The notes: a model not told the origin generated them from the letters alone. A stretch of DNA of 64,000 bases from Acinetobacter courvalinii (GCF_014635545.1 NZ_BMDA01000002.1:372001-436000), one strand, 5' to 3'. Shown: positions 36,930-47,274, numbered from the stretch's first letter. A program made the numbers and translations.

Positions 36930-38141
36930 TTAGCTGAGTTTAACACCACCGGTACCAAAGGCTTCGCTGTGAATATTTTCAGCCGGAATACCACGTGCTA
37001 CAAGCGCCTGATGTTGCGCTGCCATAAATGGCATCGGCCCACATAAATAGTAATCGGCATTCACTGGCAGTAGTGCAGCATCCATTGTACCTAGATCTAG
37101 GCGGCCAGCGACATCATAATCTGCACCGAGCACATCAGATTCATGCGGGAACTCATAAGCAGTGAATGTACTCAAGCGTGGATATTTGCTTTTCAGTTCC
37201 TGAATATGCTGCTTCATGGCATGTACCTGACTACTGCGGCAGGCATGAATAAAGCTCACCGGTTGTGGCATATCTAAAGTCACCAGTTGATTCAGCATGG
37301 CAATCATTGGGGTTAAACCGACACCCCCACTGATAAAGACATTGCGTTTATTGCTATCAATTAAATAGAAGTTTCCTGTCGGTGCAGATACTTCAATTTC
37401 TGAGCCTTCCGCTAAACCATGTAAGGTGCTTGAGACCCAACCACCAGCAAGTTCGCCTTTTTCATCCTCACGTTTCACCGAGATACGCAGGTAATCTGCC
37501 TGTGGGCTAGTTGATAGAGTGTACTGACGCGGTTGTCTTAGATTGAGCTCAGGCACAAATACGCGAACCGAAATGTATTGGCCTGCTTCATATTTGGGTA
37601 ATTCACCTCCATCCACAGGCGCAAGGTAGAACGAGGTAATTTCGTCACTTTCTACAACTTTTTTGGCGATTTTGAAATTACGCCAGCCCAACCAGCTACC
37701 TTTGGTTTGTTGATGCTGCTCATAAATTGCTTTTTCAGTGCTGATAAATAAATCAGCCAGTTGACCATAAGCCGCAGCCCATGCACCAATTAGCGGATCT
37801 TCCATGGAAATATTCAATACTTCACTAATCGAATGCAGCAGGTTTTCACCCACGATGCCGTAATCTGGTGACTGGATGTTTAAGCTGACATGTTTATGTG
37901 CAATCAGTTCAACCACAGGTAAAAGCACGGAAGGATCTTCAATGTTCTCTGCATAAGCTAAAACTGCCCCCGCAAGCGCCTGTGCTTGCGCACCGCTACG
38001 TTGATGCCCCATGTTAAAGGTTTCTTTCAAATCAGGGTTATTACCCAACATGCGGTTATAAAAGTATCCAGTCAGCGCTACGCCATTTTCACGGAGTACT
38101 GGAACAGTGGCTTTTACAAGGTCAATTTGCTGCGGAGTCAT
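36930..38141 (-). CDS. hmp: Flavohemoprotein / nitric oxide dioxygenase
   Basis: 403 residues. The globin domain covers about 1-140 (start TPQQIDLVKATVPVLRENG, proximal His in LIAHKHVSL). The FAD domain has RQPRQYTLSTSP, and the NAD domain GGVGLTPMIAMLNQL and YYLCGPMPFM. The enzyme oxidises NO to nitrate with O2 and NADH. An NsrR box sits 28 bases upstream of the start, and nsrR follows. The best check of regulation is the box. Confidence 0.97.
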   Translation of the reverse strand: MTPQQIDLVKATVPVLRENGVALTGYFYNRMLGNNPDLKETFNMGHQRSGAQAQALAGAVLAYAENIEDPSVLLPVVELIAHKHVSLNIQSPDYGIVGENLLHSISEVLNISMEDPLIGAWAAAYGQLADLFISTEKAIYEQHQQTKGSWLGWRNFKIAKKVVESDEITSFYLAPVDGGELPKYEAGQYISVRVFVPELNLRQPRQYTLSTSPQADYLRISVKREDEKGELAGGWVSSTLHGLAEGSEIEVSAPTGNFYLIDSNKRNVFISGGVGLTPMIAMLNQLVTLDMPQPVSFIHACRSSQVHAMKQHIQELKSKYPRLSTFTAYEFPHESDVLGADYDVAGRLDLGTMDAALLPVNADYYLCGPMPFMAAQHQALVARGIPAENIHSEAFGTGGVKLS

Positions 38142-38168
38142 TGTTCATCTCTCTTGGCTATCATTCAT

Positions 38169-38191
38169 AAGATGTATTTAAAATATACCTT
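38169..38191 (-). promoter_or_regulatory. NsrR operator upstream of hmp
   Basis: Half-sites AAGATGTATTT and AAATATACCTT, one base apart. The second reads AAGGTATATTT on the other strand, so 9 of 11 positions match. The established NsrR consensus is an 11-1-11 palindrome of AAGATGCATTT halves, and this is a near match. A TTGCAA / TATATT promoter pair overlaps it on the minus strand, giving repression by steric hindrance. Confidence 0.8.
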
Positions 38192-38233
38192 TAAGAATAG
38201 ATTTGCAATGCTAAATGAAATAAAAGCCATAAA

Positions 38234-38267
38234 AAAATTAAGGGATAATAAATTATCCCTTAATTTT
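38234..38267 (-). terminator. Terminator of the HerA-like ATPase gene
   Basis: AAAATTAAGGGATAAT / ATTATCCCTTAATTTT, a nearly continuous palindrome that is followed on the minus strand by a T run. Confidence 0.8.
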
Positions 38268-38282
38268 CAAAACAGTATCACT

Positions 38283-39833
38283 TTATTTTTTGCCGAAAAG
38301 AGAACCGAGTAGACCACGCACAATTTTCTGTCCAGTACTACCGCCTAGACTACGCGCGGCACTTTTGGCAAATGTTCCCACGATATCCTGGGTCAGTTTT
38401 TCACGGTCACGTTGTGCTTTTTCAGCAGCTTTTTGCTGCTCACGGGCAAAACGCTCTTGCTCTTTAGCTTGTTGCTTGGCGAGCGCTTCCTGTTCTTTAC
38501 TTTGTTGTTTTGCTAGATCATCGGCTTCTTTTTGCTGGGATTGTTGCAATACTTTCTTTTGCAGCATTTCATAGGCACTATCCCGATCCACCGCTTGATC
38601 GTAAACACCCGCGACAATGCTTTGTGAAATGATCACTTGGCGTTCTTCGGGACTAATCGGTGTAAATGATGAGTAGGGCGGCATGACCCAGCCACGCTCT
38701 ACGATTTGCGGTGTGCCTTGTTCATCCAGACAGCTAATTAATGCTTCGCCAACTGCGAGCTCGGTAATGGCTTGATCCACTTTAAACTCTGGATTGGCGC
38801 GGAAGGTATCTGCGGCAGTTTTAACGGCTTTTTGGTCTTTAGGGGTAAACGCACGTAAGGCATGTTGTATACGATTGCCGAGTTGTCCTAAAACGCTTTC
38901 CGGTAGATCCAGTGGGTTCTGGGTAATAAAGTAAATCCCGACCCCTTTAGAACGGATCAGACGCACCACTTGTTCAATCTTCTGTTGTAAGGCTGGGCTG
39001 GCATTGTCAAAGAGCAGGTGAGCTTCATCAAAGAAGAATACCAGTTTGGGTTTATCCATATCACCGACTTCTGGTAGTTGTTCAAACAGTTCCGACATCA
39101 TCCACAGTAAGAAAGTTGCGTACAGCTTCGGCGTGTTCATTAGCTTGTCGGCCGCTAAAATATTGATGTAGCCATGACCATTGGTATCGGTCTGAATGAA
39201 GTCGAGGATATTCAGACTAGGTTCGCCAAAGAATTGTTCTCCACCTTGATCGCCTAAGGCCAGTAAATTGCGTTGAATGGCACCGAGGCTGGCAGGAGAG
39301 AGATTGCCATATTCAGCTTTTAGTTCGGCTGCATTTTCACTGACGTAGGTCAGCATGGCTTTCAGATCTTTAAAATCAATCAGGAGCAGACCTTGGTCAT
39401 CTGCAACACGAAACACGGCTGAAAGCACACCTTCCTGAGTGTCATTCAGATTGAGCATTTGTGCTAGAAGTAAGGGACCGATTTCTGAAATGGTGGTGCG
39501 GATCGGGTGGCCTTGCTGAGCAAATAAATCCCAGAAAACCACAGGTGAAGCGGCAAATGGAATGGGTTCAAGTTGTAAGGTTTTCAGTCGTTCATCAAAT
39601 TTAGGGTTACTCTCGCCAGCTTTGGCAAGGCTGGAAACATCGCCTTTGGCATCGGCAAGGAAAACCGGTACACCCAGTCGGGAAAAGCTTTCTGCCAGTA
39701 CTTTGAGGGTCACGGTTTTCCCTGTGCCTGTTGCACCAGCAATCAAACCATGTCGGTTGGCGAATTTAGAATGCAAAACAATATCTTGTGTTGTATCTGT
39801 GGTTTTTTTAGCAATAACGATTGGTGTACTCAT
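38283..39833 (-). CDS. HerA-like helicase/ATPase, DUF853 family (YjgR-like)
   Basis: 516 residues. Walker A is GATGTGKT near the start, Walker B is [12 protein letters not shown], and the arginine-rich [31 protein letters not shown] segment is diagnostic of the YjgR/DUF853 branch of HerA/FtsK ATPases. Residues about 415-500 form a long charged coiled coil of E, K, Q and A. Function is unknown in bacteria; HerA relatives pump DNA or protein. It follows metC by 22 bases on the same strand. Confidence 0.9.
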   Translation of the reverse strand: MSTPIVIAKKTTDTTQDIVLHSKFANRHGLIAGATGTGKTVTLKVLAESFSRLGVPVFLADAKGDVSSLAKAGESNPKFDERLKTLQLEPIPFAASPVVFWDLFAQQGHPIRTTISEIGPLLLAQMLNLNDTQEGVLSAVFRVADDQGLLLIDFKDLKAMLTYVSENAAELKAEYGNLSPASLGAIQRNLLALGDQGGEQFFGEPSLNILDFIQTDTNGHGYINILAADKLMNTPKLYATFLLWMMSELFEQLPEVGDMDKPKLVFFFDEAHLLFDNASPALQQKIEQVVRLIRSKGVGIYFITQNPLDLPESVLGQLGNRIQHALRAFTPKDQKAVKTAADTFRANPEFKVDQAITELAVGEALISCLDEQGTPQIVERGWVMPPYSSFTPISPEERQVIISQSIVAGVYDQAVDRDSAYEMLQKKVLQQSQQKEADDLAKQQSKEQEALAKQQAKEQERFAREQQKAAEKAQRDREKLTQDIVGTFAKSAARSLGGSTGQKIVRGLLGSLFGKK

Positions 39834-39855
39834 TCTTCACCTGTTGTTTTTGATC

Positions 39856-41049
39856 TCAATCGAGCTGTTTTAATGCATTTTGAATATCTTGGATTAAATC
39901 TTCTGGATGTTCTAGTCCTATACAGAAGCGCACCAATAAACCTTGTTGTAAATGTGTATTGTCCAGCGAACGCATCTGCTTTAAGTCGTAGAGCATGGCC
40001 AGGCTGACTGGGCCACCCCAGCTAAATCCAAGTTTAAATAATTTTAAGTTATCACAAAATTGTCGAACCGCCGTCAAGTCATAGTTGGCTTTAAAAATGA
40101 CACTGACCAGACCTGCGCTTTTGCCGGTGGTACAAATTTCTGACCAGAACGAATGACCTGCTGAATCTGGTGAGCTCGGGTGTAAAACCTGACTAAATTG
40201 AGGCTGTTGCTTGAGCCATTCCAATAAGACAAGGGCGCTTTGTGCTTGCTGTTGATAGCGGAGCGACATGTGTGCCAGACTACGTTGAATCTGGGCCGTA
40301 TCATCGCCTGACACAGAGATCCCTTGAATGGCATGCATGCGATACAGCTTGTGATGTAACTGCTGGTCACAGGTCACCACTGAACCCATCAGAATATCGC
40401 CGCCGCCGCTTGGATATTTGGTCAGTGCATGTACGGTGATGTCGACCGCCAAATGTTCATCAGAAAAATCGAAGGCATTAAACGCCAGTCCTGCGCCCCA
40501 GGTGTTGTCTAATGCAGTCAGTACATTGGCCTGTTGTGCTTTCTTGACCAGATTTTTAAGATCGGGAAACTCAAGCGTGACTGAGCCTGCCGCTTCCAGC
40601 CAGATCAGTTTGGCTTTCTCAGTCGGTTGAAAGCTGGCGGCATCAACTGGATTATAAATTTTAACGCTGATGCCGTAACGGTCTTGCAAATGATTCAAAT
40701 GTTCAAGATTGGGGCCATAGATATTGTCGGCGACCCACACCTCATCACCTGTGCTTAAAAATGCACTATTCACCAGATTAATTGCAGATAAGCCGCTGGG
40801 TGCAAGCAGGCAATAATTGCCGCCTTCTATTCTTGCGATATTGTCGCCTAAGGTAAAAGTGGTTGGGGTGCCGTGTGTACCATAACTATAGTCATAGGCA
40901 TCGGTCCAGTGGCGATCAAAAAGGTGCGCTGTGCTTTTAAAAATAATCGTAGATGCACGAAATAGGGGAGGCTGGATGGTTTCTATGTATTGAGGGGCTT
41001 GGCGTGGTGCATGGATGAGAATAGTTTGTGCTTTATTGTGAGATGTCAT
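39856..41049 (-). CDS. metC: Cystathionine beta-lyase
   Basis: 397 residues, PLP-dependent fold. Lys211 in HALTKYPSGGGD forms the Schiff base, and the phosphate-binding loop and the DYSYGTHGTPTTF segment fit MetC. The enzyme cleaves cystathionine to homocysteine, pyruvate and ammonia in methionine synthesis. It is first of two genes on this strand, with the HerA-like ATPase 22 bases downstream. Confidence 0.93.
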   Translation of the reverse strand: MTSHNKAQTILIHAPRQAPQYIETIQPPLFRASTIIFKSTAHLFDRHWTDAYDYSYGTHGTPTTFTLGDNIARIEGGNYCLLAPSGLSAINLVNSAFLSTGDEVWVADNIYGPNLEHLNHLQDRYGISVKIYNPVDAASFQPTEKAKLIWLEAAGSVTLEFPDLKNLVKKAQQANVLTALDNTWGAGLAFNAFDFSDEHLAVDITVHALTKYPSGGGDILMGSVVTCDQQLHHKLYRMHAIQGISVSGDDTAQIQRSLAHMSLRYQQQAQSALVLLEWLKQQPQFSQVLHPSSPDSAGHSFWSEICTTGKSAGLVSVIFKANYDLTAVRQFCDNLKLFKLGFSWGGPVSLAMLYDLKQMRSLDNTHLQQGLLVRFCIGLEHPEDLIQDIQNALKQLD

Positions 41050-41218
41050 AGGGCAAAATCAAATCGATATAATGCATCTCAGGTTAAGAGAAAATCATGA
41101 AAGCTGCTAGTGCTTTGCTGCTTTTGTACAGAATCGGTACAGATTCGGGTGATCAATAAAAACTGGCTTTATTTTTGCTAAGACTAAGCATCATTCTAAC
41201 GATAATAGGTTTTCGCGC

Positions 41219-41947
41219 ATGAAGTCGCATTTAAGAGTGCATTATTTTCAGCACATCGCTGGCGAAGGTTTTGGCAGTTGCTACGACTTTTTAAAAGCAC
41301 ATCACGCAAAAATTACCGCAACCGAATTTTTTGCTTTACCTGTCGATTTGCCCTTGGAGCTGGAAGCTTTGCCACGCGTAGATGAGGTTGATTTATTGAT
41401 TATCATGGGCGGCACCATGAGCGTAAATGATGAGGCGAATTATCCCTGGTTAAAATTAGAAAAAAGATGGCTAAGACGTTATCTGGCGGCTGGAAAACCA
41501 GCGATTGGCTTGTGTCTGGGTGGCCAGCTGATTGCTAATGCCTTGGGTGCAGCGGTGAGTCGCAACCCGCATCAGGAATTGGGCTGGATGGATGTCGGGC
41601 GAGCTGCTTACGTGCCAGAGGATTATTTTCAAATCCCGGAGCAATTGAATGTATTGCAGTGGCATAGTGAAACCTTTGAAATCCCTAAAGGCGCTGTACG
41701 TTTGGCCGAGAATAAGGTGTGCATAAACCAGATGTATCAAATTGGCCGTAATGTACTGGGTTTTCAGTTTCATCCGGAGATGACCCCTCATGCCTTGGCG
41801 CTGTTGATCGAGGGAGAGGAGGAGTTGGCGGTTTTTAATGGCACCTATGTACAGCCCATGGCTGAATTGAAAAAAAGTTTGAAATATAAATTTGAACAGG
41901 GAAATCGTTTGCTGAATCAGGCGATTGAATATGTGGTCAGTGCCTGA
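41219..41947 (+). CDS. Class I glutamine amidotransferase (GMP synthase-like)
   Basis: 242 residues. The triad is Cys99 in GLCLGGQLIA, His185 and Glu187 in FQFHPEM. The oxyanion motif MGGTMSVND is present. This stand-alone glutaminase domain resembles GuaA type-1 amidotransferases, but the ATP-pyrophosphatase half is absent, so the acceptor is unknown; relatives hydrolyse gamma-glutamyl compounds. The S10 operon promoter lies just downstream. Confidence 0.88.
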   Translation: MKSHLRVHYFQHIAGEGFGSCYDFLKAHHAKITATEFFALPVDLPLELEALPRVDEVDLLIIMGGTMSVNDEANYPWLKLEKRWLRRYLAAGKPAIGLCLGGQLIANALGAAVSRNPHQELGWMDVGRAAYVPEDYFQIPEQLNVLQWHSETFEIPKGAVRLAENKVCINQMYQIGRNVLGFQFHPEMTPHALALLIEGEEELAVFNGTYVQPMAELKKSLKYKFEQGNRLLNQAIEYVVSA

Positions 41948-41980
41948 GTTGAGAAAATGCTTAAAAAATGAAAAGAAGAA

Positions 41981-42009
41981 TTGCATAAGACTTAAACAAT
42001 CGTTATAAT
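41981..42009 (+). promoter_or_regulatory. Sigma-70 promoter of the S10 ribosomal operon
   Basis: TTGCAT (41981-41986), 17-base spacer, TATAAT (42004-42009). The -10 is perfect, and transcription would start near 42016. Confidence 0.85.
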
Positions 42010-42015
42010 GGGCGA

Positions 42016-42173
42016 CCCTCAAAAGGAGGGCGTTTACTACGAAGAAAGTAGTTAACGCATTACAGTCGTGGCATCGATCACGACCATAGTGATTTTCACT
42101 GCCCTTGACACTTACCAAAAGGTGAGGTGCGTCATGGGTGATTCTTTATATATTTGGCTTGGAGTTTACTGGT
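42016..42173 (+). promoter_or_regulatory. Structured leader of the S10 operon
   Basis: About 158 nt before rpsJ with at least three hairpins: CCCTC/GAGGG at 42016-42030, GCGTTTACTAC/GTAGTTAACGC at 42030-42058 (one T-T mismatch, 7-base loop) and GTCGTG/CACGAC at 42065-42084. In E. coli the S10 leader binds L4 to control transcription and translation; whether L4 acts here is inference. Confidence 0.6.
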
Positions 42174-42485
42174 ATGTCTAACCAGAGAATTCGTATCCGT
42201 TTGAAGTCTTTTGATCATCGTCTGATTGATCAATCTGCTCAAGAGATCGTAGAAACCGCTAAGCGTACTGGCGCACAAGTGTGTGGTCCAATTCCGATGC
42301 CTACTCGCATCGAACGCTTCAACGTTCTTACTTCACCACACGTCAACAAAGACGCTCGTGATCAGTACGAAATCCGCACTTATAAACGTTTGATCGACAT
42401 CGTTCAACCAACAGATAAAACTGTTGATGCATTGATGAAGTTAGATCTTGCTGCTGGTGTTGATGTTCAGATCGCTTTGGGTTAA
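42174..42485 (+). CDS. rpsJ: 30S ribosomal protein S10
   Basis: 103 residues from the ATG at 42174 ([19 protein letters not shown]), with GGAG 9 bases upstream; a longer open frame upstream is not used. S10 sits in the 30S head and, with NusB, also takes part in transcription antitermination. It is the first gene of the S10 operon, and a 58-base gap with a TTAACTT/AAGTTAA hairpin separates it from rplC. Confidence 0.98.
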
Positions 42486-42543
42486 GGCTTTCGGTTGATT
42501 AACTTTTAAGTTAATTAGGCCGCTTTATTAGAGGTTTATGCAC

Positions 42544-43182
42544 ATGGCTATTGGTTTAGTCGGTCGCAAATGTGGTATGACTCGCGTCTTTACAGATGCT
42601 GGTGTATCTGTACCTGTTACAGTTATCGAAGTCGATCCAAACCGCATTACGCAAATCAAAACACTTGAAACTGATGGTTATCAAGCAATTCAAGTAACTA
42701 CTGGTGAACGTCGCGAATCGCGCGTAACTAACGCTCAGAAAGGTCACTTCGCGAAAGCGGGTGTTGCTGCTGGTCGTTTGGTTAAAGAGTTCCGTGTTAC
42801 TGAAGCTGAGCTTGAAGGCCGTGAAGTTGGTGCTTCTATCGGTGTTGATTTGTTCACAGTTGGTCAAATTGTTGACGTAACTGGTCAATCAAAAGGTAAA
42901 GGTTTCCAAGGTGGTGTTAAGCGTTGGAATTTCCGTACGCAAGATGCTACTCATGGTAACTCTGTATCTCACCGTGTATTAGGTTCTACAGGTCAAAACC
43001 AGACTCCTGGTCGCGTGTTCAAAGGCAAGAAAATGGCTGGTCACTTAGGTGACGAACGCGTAACAGTTCAAGGTCTTGAAATCGTATCTATTGACGCTGA
43101 ACGTTCTGTTTTAGTTGTTAAGGGTGCTATTCCTGGTTCAACTGGCGGTGACGTTATCGTACGTCCTACCATCAAGGCCTGA
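42544..43182 (+). CDS. rplC: 50S ribosomal protein L3
   Basis: 212 residues from the ATG at 42544 ([16 protein letters not shown]). The conserved [17 protein letters not shown] loop reaches the peptidyl-transferase centre; its Gln is a site of methylation by PrmB in enterics. L3 starts assembly of the 50S subunit. Confidence 0.98.
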   Translation: MAIGLVGRKCGMTRVFTDAGVSVPVTVIEVDPNRITQIKTLETDGYQAIQVTTGERRESRVTNAQKGHFAKAGVAAGRLVKEFRVTEAELEGREVGASIGVDLFTVGQIVDVTGQSKGKGFQGGVKRWNFRTQDATHGNSVSHRVLGSTGQNQTPGRVFKGKKMAGHLGDERVTVQGLEIVSIDAERSVLVVKGAIPGSTGGDVIVRPTIKA

Positions 43183-43193
43183 GGGGAAATACT

Positions 43194-43796
43194 GTGAATT
43201 TAAAAACTGTTTCCGGCTCTGCTGTTGAATTGTCTGAAGTTGCTTTCGGACGTGAATTTAACGAAGCTCTTGTACACCAAGTTGTTACAGCTTACTTAGC
43301 TGGTGGTCGTCAAGGTACTCGTGCTCACAAATCACGTGCAGATGTTTCTGGCGGTGGTAAAAAGCCATTCCGTCAAAAAGGTACTGGTCGCGCTCGTGCG
43401 GGTTCTATTCGTAGCCCGATCTGGGTTGGTGGTGGTAAAACTTTTGCTGCTCGTCCACAAGATTGGTCTCAAAAAGTAAACCGTAAGATGTACCGCGGTG
43501 CAATGCAATGTATCTTAGCTGAACTTGTTCGCCAAGATCGTCTTGTATTAGTTGAAGAGTTTGCTGTTGCAGCTCCAAAAACTAAAGAATTGCTTGCAAA
43601 GCTTACTGACTTGAATGCAACTCGCGCATTGATCATTACAGATGCTGTAGATGAGAACTTGTATCTCGCAGCTCGCAACCTTCCACACGTTGATGTGGTT
43701 GATGCTACTGCTATTGATCCTGTTAGCTTGATCGCATTCGATAAAGTTGTAATGTCTGTAGCTGCTGCTAAGAAAATTGAGGTAGAACTCGGATGA
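43194..43796 (+). CDS. rplD: 50S ribosomal protein L4
   Basis: 200 residues, GTG start. The long loop with [20 protein letters not shown] reaches the exit tunnel. L4 is the classical autogenous repressor of the S10 operon in enterics. It overlaps rplW by 4 bases. Confidence 0.98.
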   Translation: MNLKTVSGSAVELSEVAFGREFNEALVHQVVTAYLAGGRQGTRAHKSRADVSGGGKKPFRQKGTGRARAGSIRSPIWVGGGKTFAARPQDWSQKVNRKMYRGAMQCILAELVRQDRLVLVEEFAVAAPKTKELLAKLTDLNATRALIITDAVDENLYLAARNLPHVDVVDATAIDPVSLIAFDKVVMSVAAAKKIEVELG

Positions 43797-44113
43797 ACAA
43801 CGAACGTATCTATCAAGTCCTATTAGGACCAGTATTCTCAGAAAAAGCACAAGTTTTAGGTGATACTGCTGGTGTTCAAGTGTTCAAAGTTGCATTAAAT
43901 GCAAACAAACTTGAAATCAAGAAAGCAGTTGAGCAACTCTTCGGTGTTGAAGTTGTAAAAATCAATACAACGATCACTAAAGGTAAAACAAAACGCTTTG
44001 GTAAAACATTAGGACGTCGTTCTGATGTGAAAAAAGCATACGTCACCCTGAAAGCCGGCCAAGATGTAGAAATGGCTGACTTGGGCGATACCGCTGAAAA
44101 CGCAGCGGAATAA
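43793..44113 (+). CDS. rplW: 50S ribosomal protein L23
   Basis: 106 residues with GP.FSEKAQ near the start and the [17 protein letters not shown] motif. L23 lies at the tunnel exit and docks trigger factor and SRP. Translation is coupled to rplD by an ATGA overlap. Confidence 0.98.
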   Translation: MNNERIYQVLLGPVFSEKAQVLGDTAGVQVFKVALNANKLEIKKAVEQLFGVEVVKINTTITKGKTKRFGKTLGRRSDVKKAYVTLKAGQDVEMADLGDTAENAAE

Positions 44114-44124
44114 GGACGAGAATT

Positions 44125-44949
44125 ATGCCAATTCAAAAATGTAAGCCAACGTCTCCAGGACGTCGCTTTGTAGAGAAAGTGGTTCATGACCACCTTCACA
44201 AAGGCGCGCCTTATGCACCGTTGGTAGAAGCTAAAAAACGTACTGGTGGTCGTAATAACAATGGTCACATCACTACACGTCACGTGGGTGGTGGTCATAA
44301 GCAAAACTACCGTATTGTTGACTTTAAACGTAACAAAGATGGTATTCCAGCGACTGTAGAGCGCATCGAATACGATCCTAACCGTACAGCGCATATTGCT
44401 TTATTGAAATATGCTGACGGTGAACGTCGTTACATCATTGCACCTAAAGGCTTACGTGCTGGTGATAAAGTTCAATCTGGTAACGATGCTCCAATTCGTC
44501 CAGGTAACTGCTTGCCACTTCGTAACATGCCAATCGGTTCTACACTTCACAACCTTGAACTTAAAATCGGTAAAGGTGCTCAATTAGCACGTTCTGCTGG
44601 TACTTCAGTTCAGTTGTTGGGTCGTGATGGTTCTTACGCTATCGTTCGTTTACGTTCTGGTGAAATGCGTAAAGTCCATGTTGAATGTCGCGCTGTAATT
44701 GGTGAAGTTTCTAACCAAGAAAGCAACCTTCGTTCATTGGGTAAAGCTGGTGCTGCGCGCTGGCGTGGTATTCGTCCTACCGTTCGTGGTATGGCGATGA
44801 ACCCAGTAGATCACCCGCACGGTGGTGGTGAAGGGCGTAGTAAAGGTATTCAACCTGTAAGCCCATGGGGTCAAAAAGCTAAAGGGTACAAGACACGTAC
44901 TAACAAGCGTACGACTAAGATGATTATTCGCGACCGTCGCGTCAAGTAA
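44125..44949 (+). CDS. rplB: 50S ribosomal protein L2
   Basis: 274 residues. The C-terminal [15 protein letters not shown] motif, with a His needed at the peptidyl-transferase centre, is intact. L2 binds 23S rRNA and bridges to 16S rRNA. Confidence 0.98.
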   Translation: MPIQKCKPTSPGRRFVEKVVHDHLHKGAPYAPLVEAKKRTGGRNNNGHITTRHVGGGHKQNYRIVDFKRNKDGIPATVERIEYDPNRTAHIALLKYADGERRYIIAPKGLRAGDKVQSGNDAPIRPGNCLPLRNMPIGSTLHNLELKIGKGAQLARSAGTSVQLLGRDGSYAIVRLRSGEMRKVHVECRAVIGEVSNQESNLRSLGKAGAARWRGIRPTVRGMAMNPVDHPHGGGEGRSKGIQPVSPWGQKAKGYKTRTNKRTTKMIIRDRRVK

Positions 44950-44962
44950 GGGAATCTGAATA

Positions 44963-45238
44963 ATGCCTCGTTCATTAAAAAAAGGTCCATTCGTCGACGC
45001 ACATTTGTTCGCTAAGGTTGAAGCTGCTGTAGCTGCTAACAACCGTAAGCCGATCAAAACTTGGTCACGTCGTTCAATGATCCTTCCAGACTTTGTTGGT
45101 TTAACAATTTCTGTTCACAATGGCCGTAACCACGTTCCAGTAATTGTTACTGAACACATGGTTGGTCATAAATTGGGTGAATTCGCGCCAACTCGTACCT
45201 ATCGTGGTCACGGTGTTGATAAGAAGTCTAAACGTTAA
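44963..45238 (+). CDS. rpsS: 30S ribosomal protein S19
   Basis: 91 residues starting [12 protein letters not shown], with [16 protein letters not shown] near the end. S19 forms a complex with S13 in the 30S head near the A-site tRNA. Confidence 0.98.
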
Positions 45239-45246
45239 TAGGTGCT

Positions 45247-45579
45247 ATGATGGAAGTAACTGCTAAATTACGCGGTGCCGCTATCTCGGCACAAAAAGCA
45301 CGTTTAGTTGCTGATTTGATCCGTGGTAAGTCGGTTGCACGTGCGATAGACATTTTAAACTTCAGCAACAAGAAAGCAGCTGTGCTCGTTAAAAAAGCAC
45401 TTGAATCTGCAATCGCGAATGCTGAACACAACAACAGCTTAGATGTTGATGACCTTAAAGTAACTACGATTTACGTTGATGAAGGCATGAGCCTTAAACG
45501 TATCATGCCACGTGCTAAAGGCCGTGCAGATCGTATTACTAAGCGTACTTGTCACATCACCGTTAAGGTAGGGGTTTGA
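45247..45579 (+). CDS. rplV: 50S ribosomal protein L22
   Basis: 110 residues ([13 protein letters not shown]...). Two ATG codons in tandem at 45247 and 45250; the second has the better ribosome binding spacing and would give 109 residues. The long beta hairpin near residue 85-100 ([11 protein letters not shown]) narrows the exit tunnel, where macrolide-resistance changes occur in other species. Confidence 0.97.
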   Translation: MMEVTAKLRGAAISAQKARLVADLIRGKSVARAIDILNFSNKKAAVLVKKALESAIANAEHNNSLDVDDLKVTTIYVDEGMSLKRIMPRAKGRADRITKRTCHITVKVGV

Positions 45580-45580
45580 T

Positions 45581-46333
45581 ATGGGTCAGAAGGTTCATCC
45601 AATCGGTATCCGCCTAGGTGTTGTGAAACGCCATAACGCTAACTGGTATGCGAATCCGAAACAATACGCTGAATACTTGCTTAAAGATCTTCAAGTTCGT
45701 GAGTTTTTAATCAAAAAACTTAAAAACGCGATGATCAGCAATATTCTTATCGAACGTCCTACAGGCGCTGCTAAAGTAACTATTAGCACTGCTCGTCCTG
45801 GTATCGTTATCGGTAAAAAAGGCGAAGATATTGAGAAATTACAGCGCGAACTCACCAACATCATGGGTGTTCCGGCTCAAGTTAGCATCAATGAAATTGA
45901 TCGCCCTGACTTGGACGCACGTCTAGTTGCTGAAGCAATTGCTTCTCAACTGGAAAAGCGTGTTATGTTCCGTCGTGCTATGAAGCGTGCGGTTCAAAAC
46001 ACAATGCGTGCTGGCGCTAAAGGTATCAAAGTTGAAGTTTCTGGCCGTTTAGGTGGTGCAGAGATCGCTCGTACTGAGTGGTATCGTGAAGGTCGTGTAC
46101 CTTTGCATACGCTTCGTGCTGACATCGACTATGCAACTATGCGCGCAGAAACAACATACGGTACGATCGGTGTTAAAGTTTGGATTTTCCGTGGCGAGAT
46201 CTTAGGTGGCATGAAACAAGTCATGAACCCTGCTCCTGCTGAAGAGCGTCCAGCTAAACGCGGTCGTGGTCGTGGTGAAGGTCAAGAGCGTCGTGGTCGT
46301 CGCGGTGACCGTGCTGCTGACAAGGGAGAATAA
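45581..46333 (+). CDS. rpsC: 30S ribosomal protein S3
   Basis: 250 residues. The KH domain has [12 protein letters not shown]. The C-terminal 30 residues are a basic tail rich in G, R and E ([17 protein letters not shown]), longer than in E. coli S3 (233 residues). S3 forms part of the mRNA entry channel. Confidence 0.98.
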   Translation: MGQKVHPIGIRLGVVKRHNANWYANPKQYAEYLLKDLQVREFLIKKLKNAMISNILIERPTGAAKVTISTARPGIVIGKKGEDIEKLQRELTNIMGVPAQVSINEIDRPDLDARLVAEAIASQLEKRVMFRRAMKRAVQNTMRAGAKGIKVEVSGRLGGAEIARTEWYREGRVPLHTLRADIDYATMRAETTYGTIGVKVWIFRGEILGGMKQVMNPAPAEERPAKRGRGRGEGQERRGRRGDRAADKGE

Positions 46334-46336
46334 TCC

Positions 46337-46750
46337 ATGTTGCAACCTAAACGTACCAAATTCCGTAAAGTGCACAAAGGCCGTAACACTGGTCTAGCGC
46401 ATCGTGGTAGTACAGTATCATTTGGTTCGATTGCAATTAAAGCAACTGAACGTGGTCGTATGACTGCGCGTCAGATTGAAGCTGCACGTCGTACCATTAG
46501 CCGTCGTATCAAACGTGGTGGTAAAATCTTCATCCGCGTATTCCCAGACAAGCCAATTACCGAAAAACCATTAGAAGTTCGTATGGGTAAAGGTAAAGGT
46601 AGCGTGGAATACTGGGTTTGTCAGATCCAGCCAGGTAAGATCCTGTACGAAATTGAAGGTGTTAGCGATGAGTTAGCGCGTGAAGCTTTTGCTTTAGCTG
46701 CTGCTAAACTCCCGTTTAAAACCACTATCGTGACTCGGACGGTGATGTAA
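46337..46750 (+). CDS. rplP: 50S ribosomal protein L16
   Basis: 137 residues, [19 protein letters not shown], with the [22 protein letters not shown] motif. L16 organises the A-site side of the 50S subunit. It shares one base with the rpmC start (TAATG). Confidence 0.98.
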   Translation: MLQPKRTKFRKVHKGRNTGLAHRGSTVSFGSIAIKATERGRMTARQIEAARRTISRRIKRGGKIFIRVFPDKPITEKPLEVRMGKGKGSVEYWVCQIQPGKILYEIEGVSDELAREAFALAAAKLPFKTTIVTRTVM

Positions 46751-46947
46751 TGAAAACTAAAGATCTACGTGAAAAGTCGGTAGAAGAGTTGAAAGCTTTG
46801 CTTGATGAGCAACAGCTTAACCAATTCCGTCTTCGTATGGCGAAAGCAACTGGTCAGCTAGGCAAATCGCATGAAGTGCAAATTGCTCGTAAGACAATTG
46901 CTCGTATCAAGACACTCCTTACCGAAAAACAGGGGAACGGACAATGA
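46750..46947 (+). CDS. rpmC: 50S ribosomal protein L29
   Basis: 65 residues ([18 protein letters not shown]), two helices joined by a turn. L29 contacts L23 at the tunnel exit. It overlaps rpsQ by 4 bases (ATGA). Confidence 0.98.
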   Translation: MKTKDLREKSVEELKALLDEQQLNQFRLRMAKATGQLGKSHEVQIARKTIARIKTLLTEKQGNGQ

Positions 46948-47201
46948 GTGAAAAAACAGTCCGCACGTTAACCGGCAAAGTCGTAAGCGACAAAATGGAC
47001 AAGTCTATTGTTGTGCTTATTGAACGCCGCGTTCAACACCCGTTGTACGGCAAATCAATCCGCCGTTCAACTAAATTACACGCTCATGATGAGAACAATG
47101 TTGCTAAATTAGGCGACTTGGTAACCATCAAAGAAAGCCGCCCAATTTCTAAAACTAAAGCTTGGACTTTAGTGGAAGTAGTTGAAGCTGCTGCTGAGTA
47201 A
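46944..47201 (+). CDS. rpsQ: 30S ribosomal protein S17
   Basis: 85 residues with the OB-fold motif [16 protein letters not shown] and [19 protein letters not shown]17 binds 16S rRNA early in 30S assembly. It is the last gene of the S10 group; the 92-base gap to rplN carries a large hairpin. Confidence 0.98.
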   Translation: MSEKTVRTLTGKVVSDKMDKSIVVLIERRVQHPLYGKSIRRSTKLHAHDENNVAKLGDLVTIKESRPISKTKAWTLVEVVEAAAE

Positions 47202-47216
47202 TTAGACGTTCTTGTT

Positions 47217-47274
47217 GCATCATCGGACAATTTCGAGTACTCTTTGAGCCTTTCGAAATTGTGACCGGTGATGC
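47217..47274 (+). promoter_or_regulatory. Long hairpin between rpsQ and rplN
   Basis: Left arm 47217-47236 (GCATCATCGGACAATTTCGA) pairs with right arm 47253-47274 (reads TCGAAATTGTG then ACCGGTGATGC), about 20 pairs with one G-U and a two-base bulge, loop of 16 bases. No T run follows, so it is not a terminator. It may be an RNase III-type processing site or a translation-control element at the S10/spc boundary. Confidence 0.65.

Noticed and set aside
41471-42118. 215-residue reverse ORF over the amidotransferase and S10 leader
   Set aside because: It crosses a clear plus-strand gene and the S10 promoter, with no ribosome binding site and odd composition.
43876-44394. 172-residue reverse ORF over rplW and rplB
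   Set aside because: Shadow of two unmistakable ribosomal genes.
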